Below are positions 33,251 to 41,059 of a stretch of 64,000 bases of DNA, one piece after another. The notes beneath the pieces were generated by a model. The model had not been told where the DNA came from, did no database searches, and worked only from the letters and a program-made list of their open reading frames with translations. Source of the DNA: Micromonospora sp. FIMYZ51 (lineage in GTDB: Bacteria > Actinomycetota > Actinomycetes > Mycobacteriales > Micromonosporaceae); contig NZ_CP134706.1 in the NCBI RefSeq assembly GCF_038246755.1, forward strand, positions 1,178,001 to 1,242,000. The letters run 5' to 3'. The translations under genes were made by a program, and so were the position numbers. Each line of letters begins with the position of its first letter. Position 1 is the stretch's first letter.

Positions 33251-33266
33251 CCCGCCGGCCGGCGGG
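33251..33266. terminator. Palindromic bidirectional terminator
   Basis: CCCGCCGGCCGGCGGG is a perfect 16-bp palindrome starting six bases after the response-regulator stop and 32 bases before the end of the convergent metallo-hydrolase gene. Confidence 0.6.
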
Positions 33267-33297
33267 CTTGGCGAGGCGGGGGTAGCCACGGTCCGGC

Positions 33298-34263
33298 TCA
33301 GTCGAGCTCGACGAAGGGGCGGCCGAGGTGCGCGGTGGCCAGCACCGCGTGCTCGCGGCGGGCGGTGCCGAGCAGCGAACGGCGGGTCAGCCGGGCCAGC
33401 ACCGGGTCCGCCTCGTACCGGTAGCCGACGTCCGGGTTGGCGAGCTGGACGGCGTGCACGAGCACGTCGCCGGTGACCACCACCTGGTCGTGGCGACCGC
33501 CCTCCACAAGCACCGACTGGTGCCCCGGGGTGTGGCCGGGCGTGGGCACCACCCGGACGCGGTCACCACGCCGGCCCGCCGGGGTACGTTTGCCGCCTCC
33601 CGCCGAGTCGCCGCTGAGCACCACCGCACCGTCCACCGGGTGCAGCTGCCCCGCCGCCCGCAGCGGTCGCACCACGTACCCCAGCAGCTCGCTGCCGCCG
33701 GCTTCCAGCGCGTCGAGTTCGCGCTGCTGCACCACGTACCGGGCGTTGGGGAACATCGGCCTGCCCTCGGCGGTGACCGCCCAGCCGGCATGGTCCTCGT
33801 GCAGGTGCGTCAGCACCACCGTGTCCACCTGCCGCACGTCGATCCCGTTGCCGGCGAGCACCTGCGGCAGGACGCCCGGCACCGGTGCCCACGCCGAGGC
33901 CGGGCTGCCCTCCGGCCCGACACCGGTGTCGACAAGCGTGTACCGGTCGCCGGGACGGCGGATGGCGTAGCAGCGAAACTCCAGGTGCCACGTCCGGTCC
34001 GGCCCGAACGCGGCCGGGTCGATGCGCCGCGCCACCGTCCACTCCCAGCCCGACGCCCCGGAGAAGGCGTCGTCATAGTCGAGGAAGAACGGACCGGCGG
34101 CGTCGCGCAACGCGAGCACATCGACGCAGCCCACCGAGCGGACGGCCGGCGGTTTCGCGGGTGCGGGGCGGGCCGCGCCACCGGCGGCGAGGACTCCGCC
34201 GCCCACGGCCGCCGCGCCCAACAGCAGCGTCCGCCGGCTCACCGATCCTTGCGGGTACGACAT
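33298..34263 (-). CDS. Tat-exported metallo-beta-lactamase-fold hydrolase
   Basis: 321 residues from the ATG at 34263, preceded by AAGGAG; longer frames lack such a site. The N-terminus is a twin-arginine signal (SRRTLLLGAAAVGGGVLAAG), so the folded metalloenzyme is exported. The zinc motif is THLHEDHAG, with later ligands in TPGHTPGHQS, VVTGDVLVH and TAHLGRP. The pattern fits the lactonase-like MBL enzymes (AiiA/MPH-type) that open lactones such as acyl-homoserine lactones or hydrolyse organophosphates. Quorum-quenching is a possibility only. The gene is monocistronic. Confidence 0.88.
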   Translation of the reverse strand: MSYPQGSVSRRTLLLGAAAVGGGVLAAGGAARPAPAKPPAVRSVGCVDVLALRDAAGPFFLDYDDAFSGASGWEWTVARRIDPAAFGPDRTWHLEFRCYAIRRPGDRYTLVDTGVGPEGSPASAWAPVPGVLPQVLAGNGIDVRQVDTVVLTHLHEDHAGWAVTAEGRPMFPNARYVVQQRELDALEAGGSELLGYVVRPLRAAGQLHPVDGAVVLSGDSAGGGKRTPAGRRGDRVRVVPTPGHTPGHQSVLVEGGRHDQVVVTGDVLVHAVQLANPDVGYRYEADPVLARLTRRSLLGTARREHAVLATAHLGRPFVELD

Positions 34264-34447
34264 GGAGATCTCCTTACCTAGACGGGGTACGCCGGCCTTC
34301 GCGGGCCGGTCGGGCCGGCCGGTGTGCGGCTGGCCCGGCCTGGGTACGGCTGGTGTACGGCTGGCCTTTGCGCGGGCTGGCCCAGTCAGGAGATCAGCGG
34401 GTCGAGGGCGGATGCCAAGCATTCGACAGGCTTCTAATGTTGAGGTT

Positions 34448-35491
34448 GTGCTGACCCTGCACGTCGACGCGGACCGGCTCGTCCGGTCCCGGTTCGCGCT
34501 GTCGCGGCTGACGGAGGTCACCAACGCCCTGGAGGTGCTCGCCCACCCCGAGCGGGCACCGTACGCGCACAGCTGGGTGACCGACACCCGGCGAGCCCTC
34601 GACCCCGGCTCGGTCGACGTGCTGTTCGCGCTTGTCAACGCCGCCACCGCGTACATTCCCGACTTCCTGTCCCCGGTGCCCGGCAGCTACCAGCCGACGC
34701 TCGACGAGGAACTCGCCGCCGTGGCGGCGACCACCGCCGAGGAGGTCCACCGGCAGCTGCGGACCGCGTTCCGGATCGGCCCGCCCCCGCCGGACCTGCT
34801 GGCGCGCAGCCCGACCGGACGCGACCCCCGGCCACCGCTGCCGGCCACGGTCGCCGAACTCCTCGCCCGGCGTGGCGAGGCGGCGCTGCTCACCCGCGTC
34901 GTCGACCAGCTCGCCCGGTTCTGGCGGCTCACCCAGGCCGACCTGTGGCCGACCCTGCACCGGGTGCTCGACGAGGACATCCGCCACCGCGCCACGGTGG
35001 CCACCCGGACCGGGCTCGCCGACATCGTCCGCACCCTCGACCCGAGGCTCACCTGGGACGGCAGCCGGGTCACCCTCGACTCGCCCGCCGAGCTCTCCCT
35101 CGACGCGGCGCAGGGGCTCATCCTGGCCCCGTCGGCGTTCCTGCCCCGCCCTGCGGTGTACCTGGGCGCACCCGGCCTGATCATGGTCGGCTATCCGGCG
35201 CGCGGGCGGGGCCAGGTGTGGTCGCTGCCCCCGCCGGTCGGCGAGGAGACCGGTGTGCTCGGTGCCCGGCGGGCGGCGCTCCTGACCGACCTCGGTACGC
35301 CGCTGACCACCACGGAGCTGGCGGCGCGGCACGGGATCAGCCCGGCGACCGTCTCGTACCACCTGGGTCGGCTGCGCCGGGCCGGGCTCGTCGTGTCGCG
35401 GCGGGAGGGGCACGAGGTCAGGTACGAGCGGACGCGATCGGCGGTGGAACTGCTACGGGCGCTGCGCGGCGTCAACGGCCGGCGCGACTGA
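34448..35491 (+). CDS. ArsR-type regulator with DUF5937-like N-terminus
   Basis: 347 residues from the GTG at 34448, matching the usual family start (LTLHVDADRLVRSRFALS). A TAATGT box eight bases upstream suggests a leaderless message, and an ATG at 34412 is the alternative. Residues ~1-240 are the helical N-terminal domain typical of DUF5937 proteins. The C-terminal ArsR winged helix is at ~270-340: TPLTTTELAARHGISPATVSYHLGRLRRAGLV. The ligand is unknown. It is divergent from the metallo-hydrolase (184-bp gap), which it may regulate. Confidence 0.82.
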   Translation: MLTLHVDADRLVRSRFALSRLTEVTNALEVLAHPERAPYAHSWVTDTRRALDPGSVDVLFALVNAATAYIPDFLSPVPGSYQPTLDEELAAVAATTAEEVHRQLRTAFRIGPPPPDLLARSPTGRDPRPPLPATVAELLARRGEAALLTRVVDQLARFWRLTQADLWPTLHRVLDEDIRHRATVATRTGLADIVRTLDPRLTWDGSRVTLDSPAELSLDAAQGLILAPSAFLPRPAVYLGAPGLIMVGYPARGRGQVWSLPPPVGEETGVLGARRAALLTDLGTPLTTTELAARHGISPATVSYHLGRLRRAGLVVSRREGHEVRYERTRSAVELLRALRGVNGRRD

Positions 35492-35507
35492 CGATCGGCC
35501 CTCCAGC

Positions 35508-36086
35508 TCAGGCCAGGCTCCGGTCGAGCATTTCGATGAGCTGTTCGGCGGCCTGCGCGGTGTCGTACTCCGGGTCGTGCAGCTGTTCGCTGACGATCGC
35601 GTCGATGGCCCCGCCGACGATTATCGCCGTGGTGCGCGGGTCGCTGTCGTTGCCACGACTTCGTGCGTCCCGGGCCCTGGCGATGATCTCGGCCAGCGGG
35701 CGCCACCGTTCGGCGGGATCGTGGTCGCCACCGTCGTGCACCATCGCTTCGATGATCATGCGGGTGTGCCGGGGGTGCCGGCGTAGATGGCCGACCATCG
35801 AGCGGATGTACGCGGCCGGCCCGGCCGCCGCGTCGGCCGCCTCGACCGCTGCGGCGACCTCGCCGACCAGGGCGGAGAGGGCGTGCTCGTGGGCGGCCCG
35901 CACCACCGCGGCCTTGGTGGGGAAGTGGTAGAGCACCGCGGCCTTGGTGAGCCCGGCGCGCTCGGCGATGGCGGCCAGCGACGCTCCGGCGTAGCCCCGA
36001 TCGGCGACCAGCTCGATGGTGACCTCGATCAGTTGGGCCCGGCGGACCCGCTCGATCAGAGTCAGCTCGCCTCGTCTCGTTGTCAC
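35508..36086 (-). CDS. TetR-family transcriptional repressor
   Basis: 192 residues from a GTG at 36086; the longer frame runs through the operator and the divergent gene. The TetR helix-turn-helix is at ~15-60: TIELVADRGYAGASLAAIAE, then AGLTKAAVLYHFPTKAAVVRA. The C-terminal domain is helical with no recognisable ligand motif. A perfect 18-bp palindrome lies nine bases upstream of its start, between it and the divergent alpha/beta hydrolase gene, so it very probably represses both. Confidence 0.93.
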   Translation of the reverse strand: MTTRRGELTLIERVRRAQLIEVTIELVADRGYAGASLAAIAERAGLTKAAVLYHFPTKAAVVRAAHEHALSALVGEVAAAVEAADAAAGPAAYIRSMVGHLRRHPRHTRMIIEAMVHDGGDHDPAERWRPLAEIIARARDARSRGNDSDPRTTAIIVGGAIDAIVSEQLHDPEYDTAQAAEQLIEMLDRSLA

Positions 36087-36094
36087 ACCCAAAA

Positions 36095-36112
36095 TTCTAC
36101 CGTACGGTAGAA
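36095..36112. promoter_or_regulatory. TetR operator (18-bp perfect palindrome)
   Basis: TTCTACCGTACGGTAGAA reads identically on both strands. It lies between the divergent tetR (start 36086) and hydrolase (start 36139) genes in an AT-richer stretch. The size and position are those of a classical TetR-family operator. Confidence 0.85.
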
Positions 36113-36138
36113 AAATCGACCGCTCGGTTAGGAGAGTC

Positions 36139-37137
36139 ATGCGCGACTCGCTGAGCAACACCCTGAAGCGGTTCCGTCCCAGGTCCCGCTGGCTCCGGAT
36201 CACCCTTGCCGGAGTAGCGCTGATCGCGTTGGTTGTCGCCTTCGCGCTGCGTACCCCCGCACCGGTCGGCCACTGGGACAGCGCCGACGGGCAGGACCGC
36301 TTCCGGCGCGCCTACGCCGCCGCCTTCGCCGAACTGCCGACCCCGACCGAGTCCCGAGACGTACGCACCGACTACGGCATCGTGCGCGTCTACCGCTTCG
36401 CCGGCAGCGGCGACACCGACACACCGCTGATGCTGCTGCCCGGACGCGCCTCGGCCTCCCCGGTCTGGGCCGACAACCTGCCCCTGCTGCTGCGAATCGG
36501 CGACGTCTACACCATCGACCTGCTCGGTGAGCCGGGCATGAGCGTGCAGGACCGACCCATCGACAGCGACGCCGACCAGGCCGAATGGCTGCACCAGACC
36601 CTCCGGGCGCTACCTTCGGAGAAATTCCACCTCGTCGGCCTGTCGATCGGCGGCTGGACCGCCATCAACCTCGGCCTGCACCGGCCCGACCACATCGCCA
36701 CCATCACCGTCATCGACCCGGTCCAGGTATTCGCCGACATACCGCTCGGCACGGTCGTACGCTCACTTCCCGCCGCGCTGCCCTGGCTGCCACGCTCGTG
36801 GCGGGACAGCTTCAACTCCTACACCGCCGGCGGCGCCCCGGTCGAAGACGAGCCGGTCGCCGACATGATCGAAGCCGGCATGCAGCACTATCGGCTGCGC
36901 CTGCCGCAACCCGGCCGGATCAGCGAGGAGCAACTCGGCCGGCTCGACCTGCCGGTCCTGGCCATCATCGCCGGCAACTCGGTCATGCACGACTCCCGCA
37001 AGGCCGCCGAGACCGCCGAACGTGCCCTGCCGCGCGGCACCGTCCGCACCTACCCGGATGCGTCACACGCCGTCAACGGCGAACACCCCGAACAGCTCGC
37101 CAACGACATCACCACCTTCATCACCGCGCATCCGTGA
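36139..37137 (+). CDS. Membrane-anchored alpha/beta hydrolase
   Basis: 332 residues from an ATG with GGAGAG upstream. One N-terminal membrane helix (LRITLAGVALIALVVAFAL, ~20-38) anchors an extracytoplasmic alpha/beta-hydrolase domain. The nucleophile elbow is GLSIGGW (GxSxG), the oxyanion region PLMLLPGRASASPVW, and the acid and base are in LAIIAGNSVMHDS and DASHAVNGEHPEQ. It is probably an esterase, lactonase or haloperoxidase-like enzyme; the substrate is not evident. It is controlled by the adjacent TetR through the operator at 36095-36112. Confidence 0.88.
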   Translation: MRDSLSNTLKRFRPRSRWLRITLAGVALIALVVAFALRTPAPVGHWDSADGQDRFRRAYAAAFAELPTPTESRDVRTDYGIVRVYRFAGSGDTDTPLMLLPGRASASPVWADNLPLLLRIGDVYTIDLLGEPGMSVQDRPIDSDADQAEWLHQTLRALPSEKFHLVGLSIGGWTAINLGLHRPDHIATITVIDPVQVFADIPLGTVVRSLPAALPWLPRSWRDSFNSYTAGGAPVEDEPVADMIEAGMQHYRLRLPQPGRISEEQLGRLDLPVLAIIAGNSVMHDSRKAAETAERALPRGTVRTYPDASHAVNGEHPEQLANDITTFITAHP

Positions 37138-37193
37138 CTGGGCTTTATCGCCGGTCGGCTGAGCCTGGCACGAGCGTCATTCGTCAGCCGTCG

Positions 37194-40100
37194 TCAGGCG
37201 GCGATGGCGCGGGCGGCGGCGTACATGTCGGCGGGAAGTGGGTGGTGCAGCCGCCAGACGATGCGCATCGGACGGTCGCCACTGTGCTCCTGGTAGGTCA
37301 TCGGGCCGGCGTACAGGTAAGCCGGTGCGCCCAGGTCGCGGTCGGGAATTCGGGTCTCCCGGACGAAGAGGTGCACCGTCGAGCCCTGCTCGACGTGGTG
37401 GATGTAGCGCTGCCCGGTCGGTGATGCCGACGAGGTGGCGCTCTGCGACTCCCACTGGAACAGCGTCTCGGTGATCGCCCGGTCGGCGTACATGGTGGTG
37501 GGGGAGTAGTGCTGTTCCGATTTGACCAGGGTGACGAAGAATATGTCGGCCCGCTCGGACTCCAGCCACTTGACGCCCTCACGTAGCGAGCCCGGCTTCG
37601 ACATGCCGAAGGCGGCGCACGCCTCGTTGCGGCTGTACCGGGCGTGCACCCGCAGCGGTAGCCCGTCGGCCGGCGCGGTGACCCGGTGGATGCGGTCGCG
37701 CAGCACCTCCACCACCTGCTGAAGTTCCCGGCAGCGCGCCGGCTCGGCGAGCAGCCACGCCAGGCGATCTTCCTGTTCGGTGAGCGGCGCGTCCGGGCCC
37801 CAGAGGTCGAAGTGCAGCATGTTCCAGAGCCGGCCGGCCTGTGGCCGCTCGCCGGCCGCCACCCGGGCCAGCAGGTCGAGCCGGTCCGGGTCGTCCAGGT
37901 GCAGCATCCGCCCGATGGCCCGGCCCAACCCGCGATCGTGCGGACCGGGCACCGAGTCTTCCAGCCCGGCGAGCCGCCGCAGCCCGGTCCACCCGCCGAT
38001 GCTCGCCGACCGGTAGACGTCCTCGATCTCCACGCCCGCCTCGTGTAGGAACTCACCCAGGCGGACGTCCCCGAGCAGCCGTAGCTCTTTTGTCAGACCC
38101 TTTTTCGAGGTCGGCATCGCAGACTTCAGGTTGTCCAGCACGATTTTCTTGGCCACCCGGTCGAGCTGGATGTGGCAGCCGCTGGGCAGGGACGGGAAGT
38201 CGTCGCGTACCGCTTCGGTAATCGCGCGGCGGCTGACCCCGGTCAGAGCGCGCCAGCGTAGGTCGAAGCGGAAGTTGGCGTGCTGTCCGCCAATGAAGTC
38301 GAGGACGGTCAGGCAGGCTTTGTCGTCGGCCAGGCGCAGGCCACGGCCGAGTTGTTGAAGGAAGATCGTGGCGCTTTCGGTGGGCCGCAGCATCAGGATC
38401 GTGTCGACCATCGGCAGGTCGACGCCCTCGTTGAACAGGTCGACGGTGAAAAGTACCCGCAGCGTGCCGTTCTTGAAGTCCCTGAGCGCTGCCTGCCGAT
38501 CGACGGTACGGCTGGTCACCGCGGCCGACGGCACCCCATGCTTGCTGAACCACTCCGCCATGAACTCGGCGTGCCCGATGCTCACGCAGAATCCGAGCGC
38601 CCGCATCCGCTGCACGTCGACCGTGTCGCCTACCGCCCGCAGCACCATCCGCGCCCGAGCATCATTGCCGGTGTAGACGCCGTCCAGCTCGGTCGGGTCG
38701 TACCCCTGACCGCGCTTCCACCGCAGCTGCGACAGGTCAACATCGTCGTGCAGGCCGAAATACTGGAACGGCGCCAGCAACTGCCGCTCCAACGCATCCC
38801 AGAGGTGCAGCTCAACGGCGGCGCGGCCAGCGAACCACCGCCGCACGTCGCCGCCGTCGCTGCGGTCAGGAGTCGCGGTCAATCCCAGGAGTACGCGGGG
38901 CCTCAGCCGGTCGAGCAGTCGGGCGTACGTGGGCGCTTCGGCGTGGTGGAACTCGTCGACAATCACCATGTCGTACGCCTCGGGGTCGATCTCCCGCCGG
39001 TGCAGCGACTGGATGCTGGCGAAGACGTGCCGCCAGTGCTGCGGCTCCTGGCCGCCGACAAGCGTCTCGCCGAAGCTACCGTCTCCCATGACCTGCCGGA
39101 ACGTCGCCAAACTCTGCCGCAGGATCTGTTCCTGGTGCGCGACGAAGAGCAGCGAGTCGACCTGTCCGCGACGGTTCAGCCGGCGGTAGTCCAGCGCCGC
39201 CACGATCGTCTTGCCGGTGCCGGTCGCCATCACTACGAGGTTCCGGTGTCGGCCGTGCACCTGCCGCTCGGCGTCCAGGTCGGCCAGGACCTCGGCCTGG
39301 TACGGGTACGGCCGCACATCCAGGTTGGCGATCTCGATCGGCGCATCGCCGTCGCGGCGCTCCCCGCGCAGCGCGGATCTGAGCCGATCGGAGTCCCGGG
39401 TCGGGTCGTACTCCTCGAACGCCGGATCGTTCCAGTAGTCCTCGAACGTGGCGGCGAACGTGTCGATGACGTACGGCTGCTCCAGGTTGGAGATCCGCAC
39501 GTTCCACTCCAGGCCGTCGAGCATCGCCGCCTTCGACAGGTTCGACGATCCGACGTAAGCGGTGGTGGTGCCGGTGCGGCGGCGGAACAGCCACGCCTTG
39601 GCGTGCAGCCGGGTGGTCCGGGTCTCGTAGGAGACCTTGATCTCGGCGCCCAACGCGGCGAGCCGGTCGAGCGCCCGCTGATCGGTCGCACCGAGGTACG
39701 TCGTGGTGATCACCCGCAACCGCCCGCCCCGCTCGATCAGCTCCCGGATGGGTCCCTGCACCTGAAGCAGCCCACCCCACTTGACGAACGCACAGAGCAA
39801 ATCGACGGAGTCCGCCGACGCCATTTCGTAGGCGACCTCGTGCCCGATCCTGGGCTGGTGCCGACCGTTGACCAGCAGTGCGCCGGTGGAGAGCGGAGTG
39901 CTGGGGCGGGGTGGGAAGGCGGGCTGCGCGGGCGGGATAGGCGGGGCGGCAATGGCGTGCAGCAGACGCTCGGCATCGGCAACCTGATCCTGCTCGGTTG
40001 CTGCCTGCGGGCTGAGGGTGGCGATTGCTTCCGCGACGCGGTTCGCCAGCTCGATCTGGCGGTGAAGTCGGTCGTCACCGCCTCCGACAGCGCGCAGCGC

Positions 40101-40259
40101 ACGGTGGGCCAGGGTAGCGATATGCCGGGCGAGGGCATCCGGAGCGTCAGCGGAGTCGAGGTTCGTGTGCTGGATCAGCGTGGAGTCGACGCGCTGAAGG
40201 CGGTTGGCCAGGTCGTGCGTGACCAGGTGGTCATAGACACCCCGATCGAGATCAGTCAC
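37194..40259 (-). CDS. PLD nuclease / SF2 helicase / DUF3427 protein (candidate defence effector)
   Basis: 1021 residues. An N-terminal helical region (~1-120) is followed by a phospholipase-D-type nuclease domain with HAK at 219-221 and GSSNLSKAAM. The superfamily-2 helicase has ATGTGKT at 345-351, DEFH at 435-438, TATP at 461-464 and QQLGRGLRLAD as motif VI. The C-terminal ~280 residues are DUF3427-like (ITETLFQWESQSATS...RYIHHVEQGSTVHLFVRET). This fusion is frequent in defence islands and mobile elements. It sits 75 bp downstream of a DarG-C-type antitoxin-domain gene on the same strand and next to an insertion sequence and toxin-antitoxin remnants. A role in phage or plasmid restriction is inferred. 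Confidence 0.88.
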   Translation of the reverse strand: MTDLDRGVYDHLVTHDLANRLQRVDSTLIQHTNLDSADAPDALARHIATLAHRALRAVGGGDDRLHRQIELANRVAEAIATLSPQAATEQDQVADAERLLHAIAAPPIPPAQPAFPPRPSTPLSTGALLVNGRHQPRIGHEVAYEMASADSVDLLCAFVKWGGLLQVQGPIRELIERGGRLRVITTTYLGATDQRALDRLAALGAEIKVSYETRTTRLHAKAWLFRRRTGTTTAYVGSSNLSKAAMLDGLEWNVRISNLEQPYVIDTFAATFEDYWNDPAFEEYDPTRDSDRLRSALRGERRDGDAPIEIANLDVRPYPYQAEVLADLDAERQVHGRHRNLVVMATGTGKTIVAALDYRRLNRRGQVDSLLFVAHQEQILRQSLATFRQVMGDGSFGETLVGGQEPQHWRHVFASIQSLHRREIDPEAYDMVIVDEFHHAEAPTYARLLDRLRPRVLLGLTATPDRSDGGDVRRWFAGRAAVELHLWDALERQLLAPFQYFGLHDDVDLSQLRWKRGQGYDPTELDGVYTGNDARARMVLRAVGDTVDVQRMRALGFCVSIGHAEFMAEWFSKHGVPSAAVTSRTVDRQAALRDFKNGTLRVLFTVDLFNEGVDLPMVDTILMLRPTESATIFLQQLGRGLRLADDKACLTVLDFIGGQHANFRFDLRWRALTGVSRRAITEAVRDDFPSLPSGCHIQLDRVAKKIVLDNLKSAMPTSKKGLTKELRLLGDVRLGEFLHEAGVEIEDVYRSASIGGWTGLRRLAGLEDSVPGPHDRGLGRAIGRMLHLDDPDRLDLLARVAAGERPQAGRLWNMLHFDLWGPDAPLTEQEDRLAWLLAEPARCRELQQVVEVLRDRIHRVTAPADGLPLRVHARYSRNEACAAFGMSKPGSLREGVKWLESERADIFFVTLVKSEQHYSPTTMYADRAITETLFQWESQSATSSASPTGQRYIHHVEQGSTVHLFVRETRIPDRDLGAPAYLYAGPMTYQEHSGDRPMRIVWRLHHPLPADMYAAARAIAA

Positions 40260-40334
40260 CTAGAAACCCCAACCACTTTTCGTCGTTCCTGCTGATCCTC
40301 AGCGCACCGGCGGGCAGGTCGACACCGCAGGCGA

Positions 40335-40952
40335 TCACGCGGGATTCAGCGCAGGTAGTAGGCCGGCGTACTGGAGCCGGTCGTAGGCCAGCTTGATGTG
40401 CGGGGGAGTGAACAGCCGTGCCTTGCGGCCACTCCAGCGACGAACCCGCTCCGTCAACTCGGCGAGGTCGCTGGTCGGCGGTTGCAGCGTGGCTGCGTAG
40501 TGCACGGTGGCCAGCAACTCAAGGCTGTAGGGGGACTCGAAGCCGTCAACTAGTCGGGAAAGCTGATCCAAGGCGTCCGGCGGCGTCGAGCCCTGAGCCG
40601 CCCACCACCTTGCAACCGCTTCGGCGGCGTCGGCGGTGAGCCGGATCGGTTGGAGTTCCTCGACCCGTGCCGACCGGTCACCGAAGCCGGTGAGGTAGTG
40701 CCCCTCCAACCGGTCGAGGACGTGGTTGAGGTTTTCGGCGTACGGGCCGTATCGGCCGCGACCGAACTCCAGGCGTAGCGGCTGCCCAAGGACCTGGAGG
40801 AAATAGGCGATTTTCTGAATCTCCAGGAGGGTGACACCGTCGCGGGGTTCGAGGGCTTGTGCCCGTTGCAGGTATCCGTCGATGGCCCGCAGTAGGGTGG
40901 CTCGCCCCGGAGTCAGCGAGGGCTTCTCGGCGGCTACCGGCTGGAGTCTCAC
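40335..40952 (-). CDS. Stand-alone DarG C-terminal-type antitoxin domain
   Basis: 205 residues from a GTG whose TGA overlap (GTGA) shows it was coupled to an upstream ORF. The sequence matches the C-terminal domain of DarG as I recall it: SLTPGRATLL, LEIQKIAYFLQ (44-53), FGRGRYGPYAENLNHVL (63-79), LEGHYLTGFGDRS (82-94), FESPYSLELLATVHY and RLFTPPHIKLAYDRL. In DarTG this domain binds and blocks the DarT DNA ADP-ribosyltransferase. Here the macrodomain that normally precedes it is absent: a stop lies just upstream in frame. The next gene is the PLD-helicase. It may guard that protein or be a relic of a darTG locus broken by the insertion sequence. Confidence 0.75.
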   Translation of the reverse strand: MRLQPVAAEKPSLTPGRATLLRAIDGYLQRAQALEPRDGVTLLEIQKIAYFLQVLGQPLRLEFGRGRYGPYAENLNHVLDRLEGHYLTGFGDRSARVEELQPIRLTADAAEAVARWWAAQGSTPPDALDQLSRLVDGFESPYSLELLATVHYAATLQPPTSDLAELTERVRRWSGRKARLFTPPHIKLAYDRLQYAGLLPALNPA

Positions 40953-41059
40953 ATCTGTCCTAAGGGGTAGTCAGGTGGGAAGCCGTACCCGGTCAGCAAG
41001 TCAGGAAGCGGCATCCGCTCGGCAGTCAGCCACACCTCCTGGGATGCAGCACCCGTTAA

